Assembly (NCBI GenBank): GCA_903813345.2
Contig: CAIIXF020000007.1
Span: 37,408,759 to 37,472,758, forward strand
Reading direction: 5' to 3'
Length of the DNA stretch: 64,000 nt
Source: Owenia fusiformis
Taxonomy: Eukaryota > Annelida > Polychaeta > Sabellida > Oweniidae
Shown piece by piece: positions 1-12,404 of this stretch. How positions within the stretch are numbered: position 1 is the first letter of the stretch; each line of letters opens with the position of its first letter. The notes below the pieces were generated by a model, which was not told the origin of the DNA, did not search any database, and saw only the letters and a list, made by a program, of their open reading frames with translations. Made by a program: the position numbers and the translations under genes.

Positions 1-180
1 TAAGTAACTGAGTAGGAAGCTGAGTAAGTAGATGATTAAGTAATTGAGTAAGTAGCTGAGTAGGTAGCTGAGCAGGTAGCTGAGTAAGTAGCTGAGTAGG
101 TAGCTGAGTAAGTAGCTGAGTAGGTAGCTGAGTAGGTAGCTAAGTAGGTAGCCGAGTAGGTAAGTAGGTAGGTAAGTAGG
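1..180. repeat. 12-bp minisatellite at window edge
   Basis: Degenerate tandem repeat built from units close to GTAGCTGAGTAG / TAAGTAGCTGAG. It runs into the window's left edge, so its full extent is unknown. No coding signal. Confidence 0.9.
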
Positions 181-2605
181 AATTTTTGACCAGAAGTCGG
201 ATTGAAATTTGGTTTGCAGATTTGGATTCCTGAGAAAATTCTACCCTTAATTCATAACTCATTTTATTTTGACTTACTTTACGGACACCATATCTCAAAA
301 GTGGGTCAAAATACTCTCTGACGGCAAAAGGCTAACACTATTAGCACACTCTTTGCTACCTGTATACAAAATTTTGAAGCAAATCCTAAAAGTGTAGTGC
401 CAGAATCGCAAAAATAAGGAATACGCTACCCTACTTTTTTATGAGGAACACAATGAAAAAAACCCGGATCAAAAATATTGAAGGACGACTGAGAAAATCG
501 AAAAAAGTGACAAAGTACTGGATTTGACCCAGTTCCTCACCTTTGACCTAGATAAAAATTTGACCCAATTTCCCACCAACTAGATACTGAACCTAAATGA
601 ACTGTATAATGGTCTTTACTGGATACCTTATAGTTGTTGAGAAAACGTGGGCAGTAAAATAAGAAAAAGAATAATAAGAATAGAGGCAAAAACAATAGAC
701 TCCAGATTTCATCTGGAGTCTAATAAGAAAACTGGCAAAAACAATAGACTCCAGATTTTCAATCTGGAGTCTAATGACCCGAAAAAAATATGGGGTCACC
801 GAGCTAATTTTTTTTCTACAGCCAAATCAAAACCATACCCCCAAAACACTAAAATCACGCTTAACATGTCCGTTAATTGCCCTTTCTATTGTAGGTAGTC
901 TAAATGATGGCCCAAAAGTGCTAGGAAAGCAATTATAAATGTACACTTATGACATAGGGCTATGGATAAATTTGGTACCGTTGGAAAGCTCATAGTGCTA
1001 CCTCTGGGATTCACTTGTTAAAAATTATGAAATGTGGACCTTAAGTGCCCAAATGCTCGTTTCCATAGTAACCACAAAAATAATGACAAGAAAGTGTTTT
1101 TTACACATAACTCCCCCAATATTTCTTCGATTTTGATGAAATTTATATCATATTAAAGATAAAATAGAGCTCAATTTTTTAAAATTACATTTATGCAAAT
1201 TAGCTCATTTGCATATTGATTGTGACGTCATAACTGAATTATTTTGTATTTTTAAATAGACGAGTATATTTTGTATTTCAATGAGAAAATCACCATACTG
1301 AACAGCAATTTAGAGTTCTTTCCAACTAATACTTTATTATGTTAAAATTTTCATTCATTTCTTCAAAAATGACACCGAAAAATATAAAGTTTATTTTGAA
1401 GTAAAAATACAGCATAATTAATGCATATGGTCAATATACCCTTTCCAACCAATACGTCCAGTCCCTTATTGTCTAAATTGCCCGAATTGGCTATAGTTCC
1501 ATGATCATTTAGTATCAATATTATTCTTTTGGAAAGTTTCATCATTGTAATACTATTATTAAAACCAAATGAATATTGTTATTGATGTGGAGCTTAGGCA
1601 TTGTCCCAATAATCTGTTGCTATGACAACCAATAGTTATGTCTATTTACATTGTGTACATGCAGGCCCATAGCCAGTGGTTCGTTGGGTTTGAGCGAATC
1701 CCCTGGCCAAAAATGTTCACCATTCTGAGCATTTTTCAAGTGATTTTTGTCATTTTTGGGCCAAAATGGTCAAATGTGAACCCCCTGGAATTTTTTTATT
1801 TTTTTTAGCAAAAGCAGGCTATAGGCATGACATGTATAATAAAATCATGTACATGACAAAATATGCATAAAATATAGATTTATTTTTATCAGAATAACTA
1901 CATACCACTTTTTTAAAATCCCGAAAAAGAATAAAGTGTTCTGTAGTTCTTAATTAAGTATTTGTAAATAGGGATTTATGGATACCCTGTACATAGCTAC
2001 ATGTGTTTAGGAATGGTGTTTACAGGGAACATATTCTCTTGAGCTGTTGAGAGATATTGTCATTAAAACAGATGCTGTTCTTTTTGTTCTGTGTCCATTG
2101 TCTATATTCTGAATGCCATAAATACCATAAATCCAAAGATAGACAGAGAAAATTAAATAAAGTCAATGTGCTCAGTAAGTTCCACTTCTGCCATGGACTC
2201 GTTTGTCAAACTCATTATTGCCTCACTGGTCATATCATGTCTTCTGTAGCATGTGCTTACATACACTCTAAGAGGGCTGAGTCATACAAGAATACCCCAA
2301 GACCAATAATGTGGATCATACCTGAAATTGAATATCACACAAAAGTAACAAATTGCATGTATCACTATGATATAAAAGAAATATGAATGCAGTTACTTCA
2401 TTCAAGCATAACATTATCCAAATTTATAGTTACATAGTATTGGAATTCCAATCATGGTGTTAAAATTGTAATCAGGACCAAATTATGAAGGCCTATGTGT
2501 AGTATTCTTTTTGAATTAGGCAAGAAAGTTATCATTACTTAATTAGATGCAAACATTTTACTTATAATCTTATTTTGATAATAAAAATGATGAGTTAATC
2601 CCATA
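181..2605. other. Gene-free AT-rich stretch with dispersed repeat fragments
   Basis: No exon with convincing coding character was found. Short ORFs here are isolated, start with non-ATG codons or lack splice context. About 1660-1800 holds a dispersed repeat fragment (a run similar to 'ccaaaatggtcaaatg' and a 'ccccctgga' box) related to the sequence at 19671-19830 in an intron of the plus-strand receptor gene. Confidence 0.6.
690..775. repeat. Tandem pair of short hairpins
   Basis: Two direct copies of a roughly 45-bp unit (AAAACAATAGACTCCAGAT...). Each folds into a hairpin with the 9-bp stem GACTCCAGA / TCTGGAGTC. The loops differ slightly between the copies. Confidence 0.75.
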
Positions 2606-2950
2606 CAGCAAAACCTGTATATCTGAACACCTGGCTGATCCAAATACCTTCAAATGCTAACACAATTTCTGGCTCCATTTTTCCTCCCATTGACTTGACT
2701 CCCATGTTAAAAACCTTGAAATCTGACAACATCCTAATTCGAACAGTGGACACTCATATTTGAAAATTTCACATGTGTTAATTGAACACTTTCCACAATT
2801 TTTACAAAACTGTTCAAATATTTTAAATTTAAGACTGATTTGATATGAAATTCTGAAAAATATGAAATGGCCTCAGATTTTGGATGCCATGAAGCCAAAT
2901 AGTCAATAGAAATATTAATATTCATTGGACAGATTGGACAGATTTTACTG
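2606..2950. mobile_element. Pogo-like MITE with TA target duplication
   Basis: The 5' end reads CAGCAAAACCTGTATATC and the 3' end is the imperfect complement ATTTTACTG. TA dinucleotides flank both ends. The termini resemble those of the element at 22682-24044 (CAGTAGAACCTG / GGTTTTACTG), consistent with the pogo/Tigger branch of the Tc1/mariner superfamily. No transposase ORF is present in the 345 bp. Confidence 0.55.
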
Positions 2951-3130
2951 TATATTACTTGTTCTCTTACCTCTTACATTCTGTACCTCTAGCTAATTTT
3001 GTATAATGTCAAATGACTGTTAGTCAGGTGTAACGTACATCCACTGAAGCCAACTTTCTGGGCACCCAAGACATCTTTGGAGACAAGGCCTGCAGAACAT
3101 AAATTAATATGTTGTAAATTTACATATCTA

Positions 3131-3710
3131 CAGGGTGGGCCGATAACAATTAGAAAATTTTTCCATTTCTTCAATTTTCTTTATTATTGCAGCTCAATCA
3201 ACAAAAATTCAGATAACTGTAAAATAATTACTGGTGAACATGTTAAATTTAAAAATGTGTATGTATTTATTTTTGGCTTGTCAATTGATCATGATCTGTA
3301 TTCTACATGCAGACATGTGTCATGACGAATTTCAAATTTTCTCAGCTTGAGCCATCACTGCTGAAATCATCTTTTCAACATACAATATGTGCCCTGCAAA
3401 TGGTCTCACAACACTTTCATCAATTAAAACATATGTTGTTATCTGTAGAAGTTAACCATCTCTCCCTTGGATAATATAGCTTACTGACCTCAGCTTTTTT
3501 TCAAAACTGGCATAATATGTCTCAGACTGATTGTTCAGGTGGATAGAGAGGATGTGTTCAGGAAATCCTTGAAGTGAGTAATTAAAGCTTGAGCTTGTAT
3601 ATTCAATAATTATATTTACACAATATTGACAATGAATTATTTTTTCAATTTCCTAAAGTATTGAAGATAATACATGACTAAAAGTTACAATGGATTTTTT
3701 GGCCCACCTC
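3131..3710. mobile_element. Decayed TIR element, possibly Tc1/mariner type
   Basis: Starts CAGGGTGGGCC after a TA and ends near GGCCCACCTCA before TA, giving a short imperfect inverted repeat about 580 bp apart. No recognisable transposase remains. The right end is eroded, so its boundary is approximate. Confidence 0.35.
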
Positions 3711-4033
3711 ATATATAATATATTTATTACAAAAACAACTCGACTTGAAGTTATTTTAGTACCAGCTGGAAAGATCACTTGATACCATACATCAAAGTAT
3801 CCATGCCATTTTGATACTTATTGCATCTTTCTGTTTAGCCAGAAACATGATATTTTGAGGCATATTGTGATCTGGGCTCAATCGGATGGGAATTGAGTTA
3901 CACCTGTCAAAAAGTGTCATGATTATCATATAATGATTGCCTTAATGTCTATTCATTTATTGTATTCTGTAGTCATTGCCTACACAGGCAAAGGTGATAT
4001 AACATCTATCTATATGACTTGAACAATATATTA

Positions 4034-5122
4034 CGAGGGGTGATCCAAAAGTCTTGGACGCCTCGCTCTAACTTTGCTATTTTTCTAATATAATTACATG
4101 AAACTTTCAGAGAGTAAAGATCAACATCTTAACAACTTTGTGTATAAGTTTCAACAGAAAATAATGTATTTCAGCTACTTTTCTAAATATTTTTTAATAC
4201 CGGGTCCCTGCCACCCGGAACGGTATTTAAATATAGGAAATCACGTCACAACTGTTATAATATGGCAAATACTTAAGGTGCAGGTGCACAACCTAACACT
4301 AGTCATGATATGAGAGAATTTCCGATTTTCAGTCTGAGTGTCATCTGCCATCATCGTCTTCACATATTAAGACCTACTTTTCAACATATTTTCCACGAAT
4401 TTGAACTCATTTTTCATACCGCTTTACCAATGAATGGATGTCATTTATGAAACCGCCATTGCTTATGTGATACAAATGCTGCTGGAGTGCCACTCTAAAC
4501 CTCATACAATGAGTGATAAAAAAATTTCAACCCTCCTTTTTTCTGGAGAAAAGGAAGAAAATCACACGGAGTCATATCTAGACTGTATCGTGCATATGGT
4601 AGCTGCTCAAGGTCAATAATAGTGAAAATATCTTGTAGTATTCTTTGTTCCACTTTGATTTCTTTCATGTTCTGCATTTTAGCAGCCATCTTGCAGCAAA
4701 AATGATACCAGAATGAGGGTTGCTTGTCTGATGTCATTTTCTTAGAATTTGACATATACGGCCATTGTCATATGAGACATTATAACTAAAACACAATTAA
4801 TTGGTTGCCTAGTAACAAAGGAAGTAAACTAACATGGTTTGACATTCAAAATTCAAGAAAGGTAGTGGTCAAGACTTGCGAAACAAGTGAAAAGACGGCA
4901 ACATTTAAGGCTGAAAGTTGCCATGTGCGAATACCGTTCCGGGTGGCAGGGTCCCTATATTAAAAACTATCTAAAAAACTACATAAAATATACCATTTCT
5001 CCATGAAATTAATACACAAAGTAGTTAGGTTGTTGGTCTTTATAATTGGAAAGTTTAAAGTAATTTTATCAAAAACAAACAAAATTAGAGCAGGGCGTCC
5101 AAGACTTTTGGATCACCCCTCG
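4034..5122 (-). mobile_element. Degenerate mariner element with ~195-bp TIRs
   Basis: Flanked by TA (4032-4033 and 5123-5124). The ends CGAGGGGTGATCCAAAAGTC and its complement belong to long inverted repeats, about 4034-4228 and 4928-5122. The interior on the minus strand (about 4755 down to 4330) carries a broken IS630/mariner transposase C-terminus: a YSLDMTPCDFLPF box corresponds to the family's YSPDLAPCDFFLF catalytic region, followed by a W...EKxxE-like tail interrupted by stops. Non-functional. Confidence 0.8.
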
Positions 5123-5184
5123 TACATGTCATTTATACAATTACCTGTACTCAAAAACTTCCAGGTCATTTGACTGGACAAGTA

Positions 5185-8100
5185 CAGGCCTCCTAGACTT
5201 CCAACAACGCGAACATCAGTTCTGATACCGCGAACTACGTTCCTTGCACTCGAACCACGAATCTCATATCGCGAACGTGAAATCTTATGTCGCGCACCAC
5301 CATTTCCTTGTTTCCGAACATATTTCTTGTACCGCGCACAAAGATCCGTTACCGCGAACCACGCATCTGATCGAAAAAAGTCCGTAATTTTGTTCGTATT
5401 ATTACGCATAAGTATAATTCCAAAGAGGTGTTTTCATGTGGAATTTGGAAAAAGTATTTTCCCACTTGTTCATGCATGTGAATGAATATCCAATCATTGA
5501 CGATAACAGTATTTTCAAGCTCTAGGAAACACAAGATATTGGGACTACCTTGCAATCACGCGCATTGACATTTTCAGTGAAAGGGCTGAGTAATAATAAC
5601 AAAAACCTGACTTTTGAGTAACAACACGTATGGCCAAATTAGTGACATTCTCCGATCACAGGGCTTCAAAATCCAGAATATCTTCTTTCTTTTATTAGCT
5701 TACTAACTTACTAGCGCCTACTAGGCACGCAGTTTGAAACTCTGACAAACTGCGCGCATATTTCAAAATGGAAGACGGGGAGGACACGACTCCCAAAATG
5801 AGCCAAAATACGAAAAATACAAGGTTAGTCTCGTTCTAAAGATAGTATCATTCTGTGAAGATGAACTTTATTTACTCATAGTACTCAATGTTGTTCCCGA
5901 TGTAAACCTAGTTATCTCAATATAAGGGTCTTAAGTAACTTTTGTGTTCAAAATTTATAGTGTAATGTTATATCTATGTTTTTTTATCGTCATTTGCCGT
6001 TTATTCAGCCATTGTGTCTGTGTATGCTAGAATATATAGGATCACTCCATCTGATTAAAGCAGCATAGTTTGTGTTCAAAACAATAATACGCCATAAACG
6101 TGATTTAAACACTTTTCTTGTCAAACTGCGCGCCTATATTCACATGTATTTTCCAAACTGCTTGCCTATCCAAGCTTGTTTTGTATTATTAGAAAACGTA
6201 AGCGCCATATGTGAGGCACACATGTGTCTAATAGTAGAACCCCATAATTGAAACATTATGAGAGTCCATCCACCAAGATGGTGATCTGAAAAAAATAAAA
6301 GTTTTTTTCGTTCCCAACTTAATTGTCACTTCTATTATACATTTTGACTTTCAATATGAAAATCTCATAAAATCTGACGATAAAGCAAAATTTCCAAAGC
6401 TATATGAAAAACACCTACACGTGCCTCTGTAGAAATTCCAATGATAATTTGTAGTTTTAATAGTGTATGCGCACAGTTCGTAATTTCTGGCTAAAATAGG
6501 CGCGCAGTTTGTGGTTTATTTCTTTTTAATCTCCTGATTATCTGTTTATCTCGAAATATTTTGAATTATACATGATAAATACGTAAGGAATTAAATATAA
6601 AACGATTCTAAAGTATTTGTCATTTATGTTTAAAGTGCTAGATCGATTTACGTATAAATTCCCATTAAATCAGTGACGAAAATGCCATTAATCTGCTTAT
6701 GTTTTAAAACTAAGATTCATTTGCACACAGTTTTTGCTAGTATTTGCAAGATTCGTATATTCGCTACAGAATGAACGCATTGAACAAAAAAACAATGCAG
6801 GATAAATGTGTCTTTAAATTACGTTTCAAAATACAGACTCCAACTTAAATGATGCAATGTTGTTAGGCACGCCGTTTGTGATCGAAACAAAGATGAAAAC
6901 TTAACTTAAATGTTGCCCCCCCATTACGGCTTGTGGGATTAACTGTTTACATACAGGAAAATAACAATCTATCATACTGACAAAAATTTTAACACTTTGT
7001 TTTTGTTTCAAAACATATCAAATGACTACTAAATCGTAATTTAAGGGTAAGGGCTAAGAATACTTTATCGGTCTAATCTTTGACCGTCTGAAATAAATGT
7101 GTGTAGACGAGTCCTGTAGTTAATTAATCTTGGTTTTAAAACAGAAGCTTTCATTGTGGGCTGTTCTGCCCCACCCATGGGCCATTTTGCCCTACTCTCA
7201 ACATTATTTTCGAACACTCTGAAAAATCACAGAAAATGTGAAATATAATCCCTTCATAAGATGGAACATGAAAGTTCGCGATGATTGACAGATTAGAAAA
7301 ACCTCTGCACGGATCAAACTATTATGAGGGCCGTTTTGCCCCATGTTCCCAAAAAATTCCTGACTTCAGCAACCAGGACGATATCTGACCCAAGACATGT
7401 GGAGCGCTAAAATGTCGGACCCTTTTTTCTGGGCCCATCTCAGAGGGAGGGGCGGGCCAGTGCATCTACACAGAATACAACCATAACTGATTACTACAAT
7501 GTAGGTGTACTGTATAAAAGTAAACCTTGTAGTTAAAGGTCGCATGATGCAGTGTGACCAGGATCACACTGACCATGGTCAGAATGGCCCTAGACATGAT
7601 GAAATAACTTTTTCAGTCCTCTGAAAAGGTCACTGTGAATAGCTTTAAGTAGGAGCATAGGAATGGTCAATGAACAGTCTTTTGAATTTCAGAAAATGTG
7701 CCCAATATATTGCTCTAAATGATACAATCTTTAAAATTTTAGAAACTTGTCTGAAAAAATGGCGGTCATAAAAAGGAAAAAATATCGCTTTTACAAATGA
7801 CATCTCCAATTACACCACAGCGTGCGCAGATACTCTCTGATCCCAAAAATGAATGACTGTGGGACGTAGTGCTTTCCTTTGACACATCATTTAAAGCCTT
7901 GCCAACTCGGGGCGTGGATGTTAATCTTAAGATAACGTTTCAAAATACAGTGACGAATGGGTCATCTAACATGCAAGTGCATGCTTTTCATAGGAACAAA
8001 AGTCCGGCGAAAGCGGAGGAGAAACTGAATTTCGTTTCCTTGTTTCACTCCGGTGCATGGTATATAGTATATACATATAACTTGGAATCCCAAACACCCG

Positions 8101-8292
8101 GATGTATTATGCACAAATTGTTCGCGGTAACGGATCTCTGCGAGGTACAAGAAATATGTTCGGAAACAAGGAAATGGTGGTGCGCGACATAAGATTTCAC
8201 GATCGCGATATAAGATTCGTGGTTCGAGTGCAAGGAACGTAGTTCGCGGTATCAGAACTGATGTTCGCGTTGTTGGAAGTCTAGGAGGCCTG
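5185..8292. mobile_element. 3.1 kb TIR element with 5-bp target duplication, class unassigned
   Basis: Inverted repeats of roughly 180 bp (about 5185-5370 and 8115-8292) begin CAGGCCTCCTAGACTTCC and end with its complement. They are flanked by the direct repeat AAGTA (5180-5184, 8293-8297). The arms contain regularly spaced CGCGAAC / CGCGCAC boxes. The interior carries several copies of an AAACTGCGCGCCTA-like box (near 5722, 6124, 6157, 6499 and 6866). It also has a short ATG-led segment at 5768 ending at an AAG|GTTAGT donor-like site, which might be a first exon. No transposase was recognised. Confidence 0.65.
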
Positions 8293-10739
8293 AAGTATGT
8301 ATGGCCTATGTCGACAATGACGTGACAGTCATCTAAAGGATCTAACTGCATTGCATGATCATTTATCATTAATCATAATAACTTCCTCAACCTCCCAATC
8401 ATTTTGACGCAACTGTTAGTGGTCCATAAAACCGTTGTTTGTTGTTTTAGGTAACTTGTCATCTGAAATACATGGAAAAGTTTGAAAGTATATCAAGAAT
8501 AAAATAAAACTTGAGACGTCATATGATGTTCTATGATATCTAATACCGATACAGTAAACATATAAATGTACAATTTCAACTATACTGCAGTACAGCACAT
8601 GTACATTGTACAGTACGTGTAGCATGTTTATCCGTACCCTAGTTCAACGCCGGGGTCATAAGACATGCCAGATAAGAAACCAGGCCCCAGGCTAGGTCTA
8701 ATGTTGTTTGACTATCCGTGCCCAAATATTTATTGATGATAACTGCATGTGATTGCCATGTACTCCCGCACAGGACACTTTTAATACATGTACACGAAAC
8801 ATGTACTTGTAATTTTCCATTACAAAATTATCTTTTTGCCCACATCAAAATGTACTTTTACTGTGATAGGCAGTCAAATATAGTTAACATTTCATTTAAG
8901 ATGTCCCGACTCTGCCCGCATGGGAGGTCTCTGGGACATGAAAACCTGTTGAGTTTGAACATGGGCTTTGTAAGATCAAGGTCATGACGAATCGATCACC
9001 CAAAATAAATTCATATGTAATTTTAAGAAGAATTTCAGTGATTATATGCATACGATCACAGAATAATCCATTGTATTTATATATAACACTACCATCTACT
9101 ATTAAAATACCAAATTATTACATTAAATACTAAATTTCAAGGGAATTTATGAGAATTTTCAAATCAATATTACGAAAATGACAATTCCCGATCGAGAACC
9201 AGGAAGCGATTTCTACCTTTAAATATGGTGATTCTGATCGATTACAAAAGGAAAATGATATTGAATTCGATACTTCTTACCTTCATAAACAGTTGTTATG
9301 ATGTTTAATGCTACGATTCTCCACTGTTTGCCCGATTGAGACTGAAATCGTCCCGTCATCAGTGCAGCATCTTGTTTCTAGGTGGGCGATAATTGGTTAG
9401 GAGTTTCAGAGACGTTCAAAAATTACGACAATAGAGTGTCTTATTTTCCCGTGCAACTAATTCTCTCACCACAAATAAATATTATAAAGCCATTTTCATT
9501 CATTTTGAACATAAGTTTTATTTATTTGAGTAATATACATTAAAATAACAAAATCACGGCATCGAAACCGAAACCGAAAGTTAGATGCGCGAGAATGATG
9601 CGCACTCGTCCATCGGCTTTAGGAAACCACCCTCTTAATACAAACTTATCTCGTATTGCAACAAAAGCAAAAGAACAATTCTTCGAAACGTTGTAAATCT
9701 AAATAGTATCTGTTTAATATAAAATGCAAATAGTTGACAAGCACTTCTCTTAATGTGTTTGTCACACTGATATAACACAACTACTGTAAATGTTGTAAAG
9801 AAACACAACTATCAACTAAATTACCAAAATTGATGCCCTTCTGGAAATAGATATTACATATCTAAAAATATGAAAGACTTTCGGATATAATCAATATCTT
9901 TAAAAGCAAAACTTTGTGCCTTCCTTGAAACAATATGACAGAAACGCACTTAAATACATATTTATTCACATAAATTCAATGCGCTGTCAGTAAAAAGCCA
10001 TGCCTTGAGTTTCAGATTTATATGCACATTACATAATTGCTTCTTACAAACCTAATATCTAAATGTTTTAATTAACTTAACATCCTATGCTATGCAATGC
10101 TTTGTAATAATTGCAGAAAAATATACTTTCCAAAATAGTAATTATTGGGAAAGGGTTACATCAACGTCAGAACACGTATACTTCATTCAAAAACGTTGAT
10201 TTGGTCAATAGCACTAAAGAAATTGTTCGTTTACTTCAATATGAAAAACTTTAGTTTATCGACCTGACACCGTTAAAACCCAGATCAAAATCTTTGTGAC
10301 TTTCGAAAAGGAAAAAGGTATGCCTCCTCGAACAATAAAACTAAATTTTCGAATCGGTTGTATGACAACTTACAACATTAACTAAAACTGTGTATAAACA
10401 CTTCGGTTGCTACTCGCAGAATAACACGATCCCATCGTGCATCCACTCACATAACCTACTCATGATCACATCATGTTATCCAATCAGTTGAAATTGCGTT
10501 CGATTTCACTAACGCTAAGACGTTATATCAACCGAAAATAAAATAATTCAACTCTAATTTCAAACGTGTTGAATTTTAAGTCACCGCTCTCAGGCGGTCA
10601 TACATTTTCTTACCATGTGGATGGCTGTGCGCGACCCGTTTATTGGTGAACACTGAAAAAACATCTAACAAAAACACTTACAATCAATCTATAAATTCCA
10701 ATCTCAACCCCATACTCGAAGAATAATCTCGGAGGTTAT
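8293..10739. other. Gene-free stretch
   Basis: AT-rich sequence without an exon I can support. ORFs up to about 90 codons occur but show no domain, signal peptide or paralogue elsewhere in the window. No tandem array or TIR structure was noticed. Confidence 0.5.
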
Positions 10740-11260
10740 CCCCGGCCATTTGTTCGGAACAATGGTCGTTTAGGTTTAGAGAAACCATTTTGATACACAT
10801 TTTAGCTGCCTTCAGATATATGCTGTTAACGGTTTAGGAAAACCTTGGAAAAAACATAAAGTATGCTCCATAACAATAATATCTTTGATATATTATCAGC
10901 CACTTGTTCGTAACAATGGACGTTTAAATTTTTATATACATTTTTAATTGCCATGAAACATATACAACAGAAGGTTTTAAGAAGGCCTTAGAAAAGCATA
11001 AACGAATGCCCCGTAGAAATAATATCTCGGAGATATTCCCGGCCTCTTGTTCGGAACAATGCCGTTTAGGTTTCGGAAACCATTTTTTATACACAGATTT
11101 TAGCTGCCTTGAAATAATACAGTATATTTAAGAAAACTTTAGAAAAAACATAAAAGTGTGCTCCATAAACTCTGAGATATTCTCAGCCACTTGTTCGGAA
11201 CAGTGGTCTTTTTAAGTTTCAGAAAACTATCTGCCTTGAGATATTAACTGCAGTCGGTTT
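10740..11260. repeat. 145-155 bp tandem repeat, about 4 units
   Basis: Degenerate units share the order: GGCCACTTGTTCGGAACAAT box, GTTTAGGTTT, 'accattttgatacacattttagctgcc'-type segment, and CATAAA...GCTCCATAA. The TTGTTCGGAACAA box starts near 10750, 10904, 11047 and 11191 (spacings 154, 143, 144). A fifth isolated box lies near 11520. Confidence 0.8.
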
Positions 11261-11867
11261 AATACGACCTTAGAGAACCAAAAATGATATGTCTTCAATT
11301 TGACTCGCTCCATGATTTAGAACATGTAATGCTGATTTTATATTTGTTAAAGATCTTGTACTACAAAATATTCTTGAAAATTCTTGTACGTTTTTGAAAT
11401 TTTAAAAACATACAATTGCTTAAGAACCATTTCTTCAAATTTATGATAACTTATAACTTTCTTAAATGACTACCTCTGAAGTATGAACATGTTAAATATT
11501 CTGGAACATTCTTGACCTAATGTTCGGAACAATGGTCCATGTACCCTCTCACAATTTATGCAAACTTGTATAGTAAATAAATGCTTAGTTTCTATCTAAC
11601 AGCGTTATTCTGAAGTGAGAAAATGAAAATGTTTGTCAAATAAACTTGCTCTTTTGAAATGTTGAAATTGCAATACTGATGCAAAAACCGAACTCTTATC
11701 AGTTCCCGGTGACCACAACCCTTTACGGAGTGTAAGAGGCACCTAAAAGTTTGTTTTCAGTGACTAATAGGGGGTCAGCCTACCAGCAAGCTGAAACTGA
11801 AAATGTAGGACTTGAGTTCATTGAATAAATGTACCTGTAGGAATTTGAGTTCTATTAACGACTATTA

Positions 11868-12404
11868 CACTGGTGATCCACTCGATTACGCTGGTTACCA
11901 AAACGAACCGTTTTGGTAACAAAATGTCGGAACGTCTAAGGCACGATTTTTCTTTTTTCCTTATTTCACGCGTTGTAGGCAGAATCCCCACGACGTTTTT
12001 TCTCACAACGTGCATCGGTATTATATGTTTTAGAAAATGTACATGTTTGCGAAAAAATAGCTCAGAGGACAACAGAATCATCGATTTACTTCCTCACTTA
12101 AGTTACATAAACGGTTTTTCGAAAAACAGTTAAGATCTGCACATTTAACCCAAACCGTTTATGTAACTTAAGTGAGGAAGTAAATCGACGATTCTGTTGT
12201 CTTCTGAACTATTTGTTCGCAAATGTGTACACTTTCTTAAACATATGATACTGATACAGGTTTGTGTTAAAATATGTAGTGGGAATTCTACCTACAACGT
12301 GTAAAATAAGGAAACGAGAAAAATCGTACCTTCCGGATGTTCCGACATTTTGTTACCAAAACGGTTCGTTTTGGTAACCAGCGTAATCGAGTGGATCACC
12401 AGTG
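11868..12404. mobile_element. 537-bp foldback MITE, TA target site
   Basis: Almost the whole element is an inverted repeat around a centre near 12136. The outer ends read CACTGGTGATCCACTCG and CGAGTGGATCACCAGTG and are bordered by TA (11866-11867, 12405-12406). The arms diverge modestly in the middle and carry a nested palindrome, GGTTACCAAAACGAACCG. No transposase. The TA site suggests mobilisation by a Tc1/mariner-type enzyme. Confidence 0.8.

Noticed and set aside
2057-2386. 109-codon open frame with a hydrophobic start
   Set aside because: Starts on a non-ATG codon, has no domain, no paralogue in the window and no splice context. Length is within chance for AT-rich DNA.
5113-5409. 98-codon minus-strand open frame with basic residues
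   Set aside because: It lies in the CGCGAAC-rich TIR. The same arm gives another unrelated frame at 8.1 kb, so openness reflects base composition.
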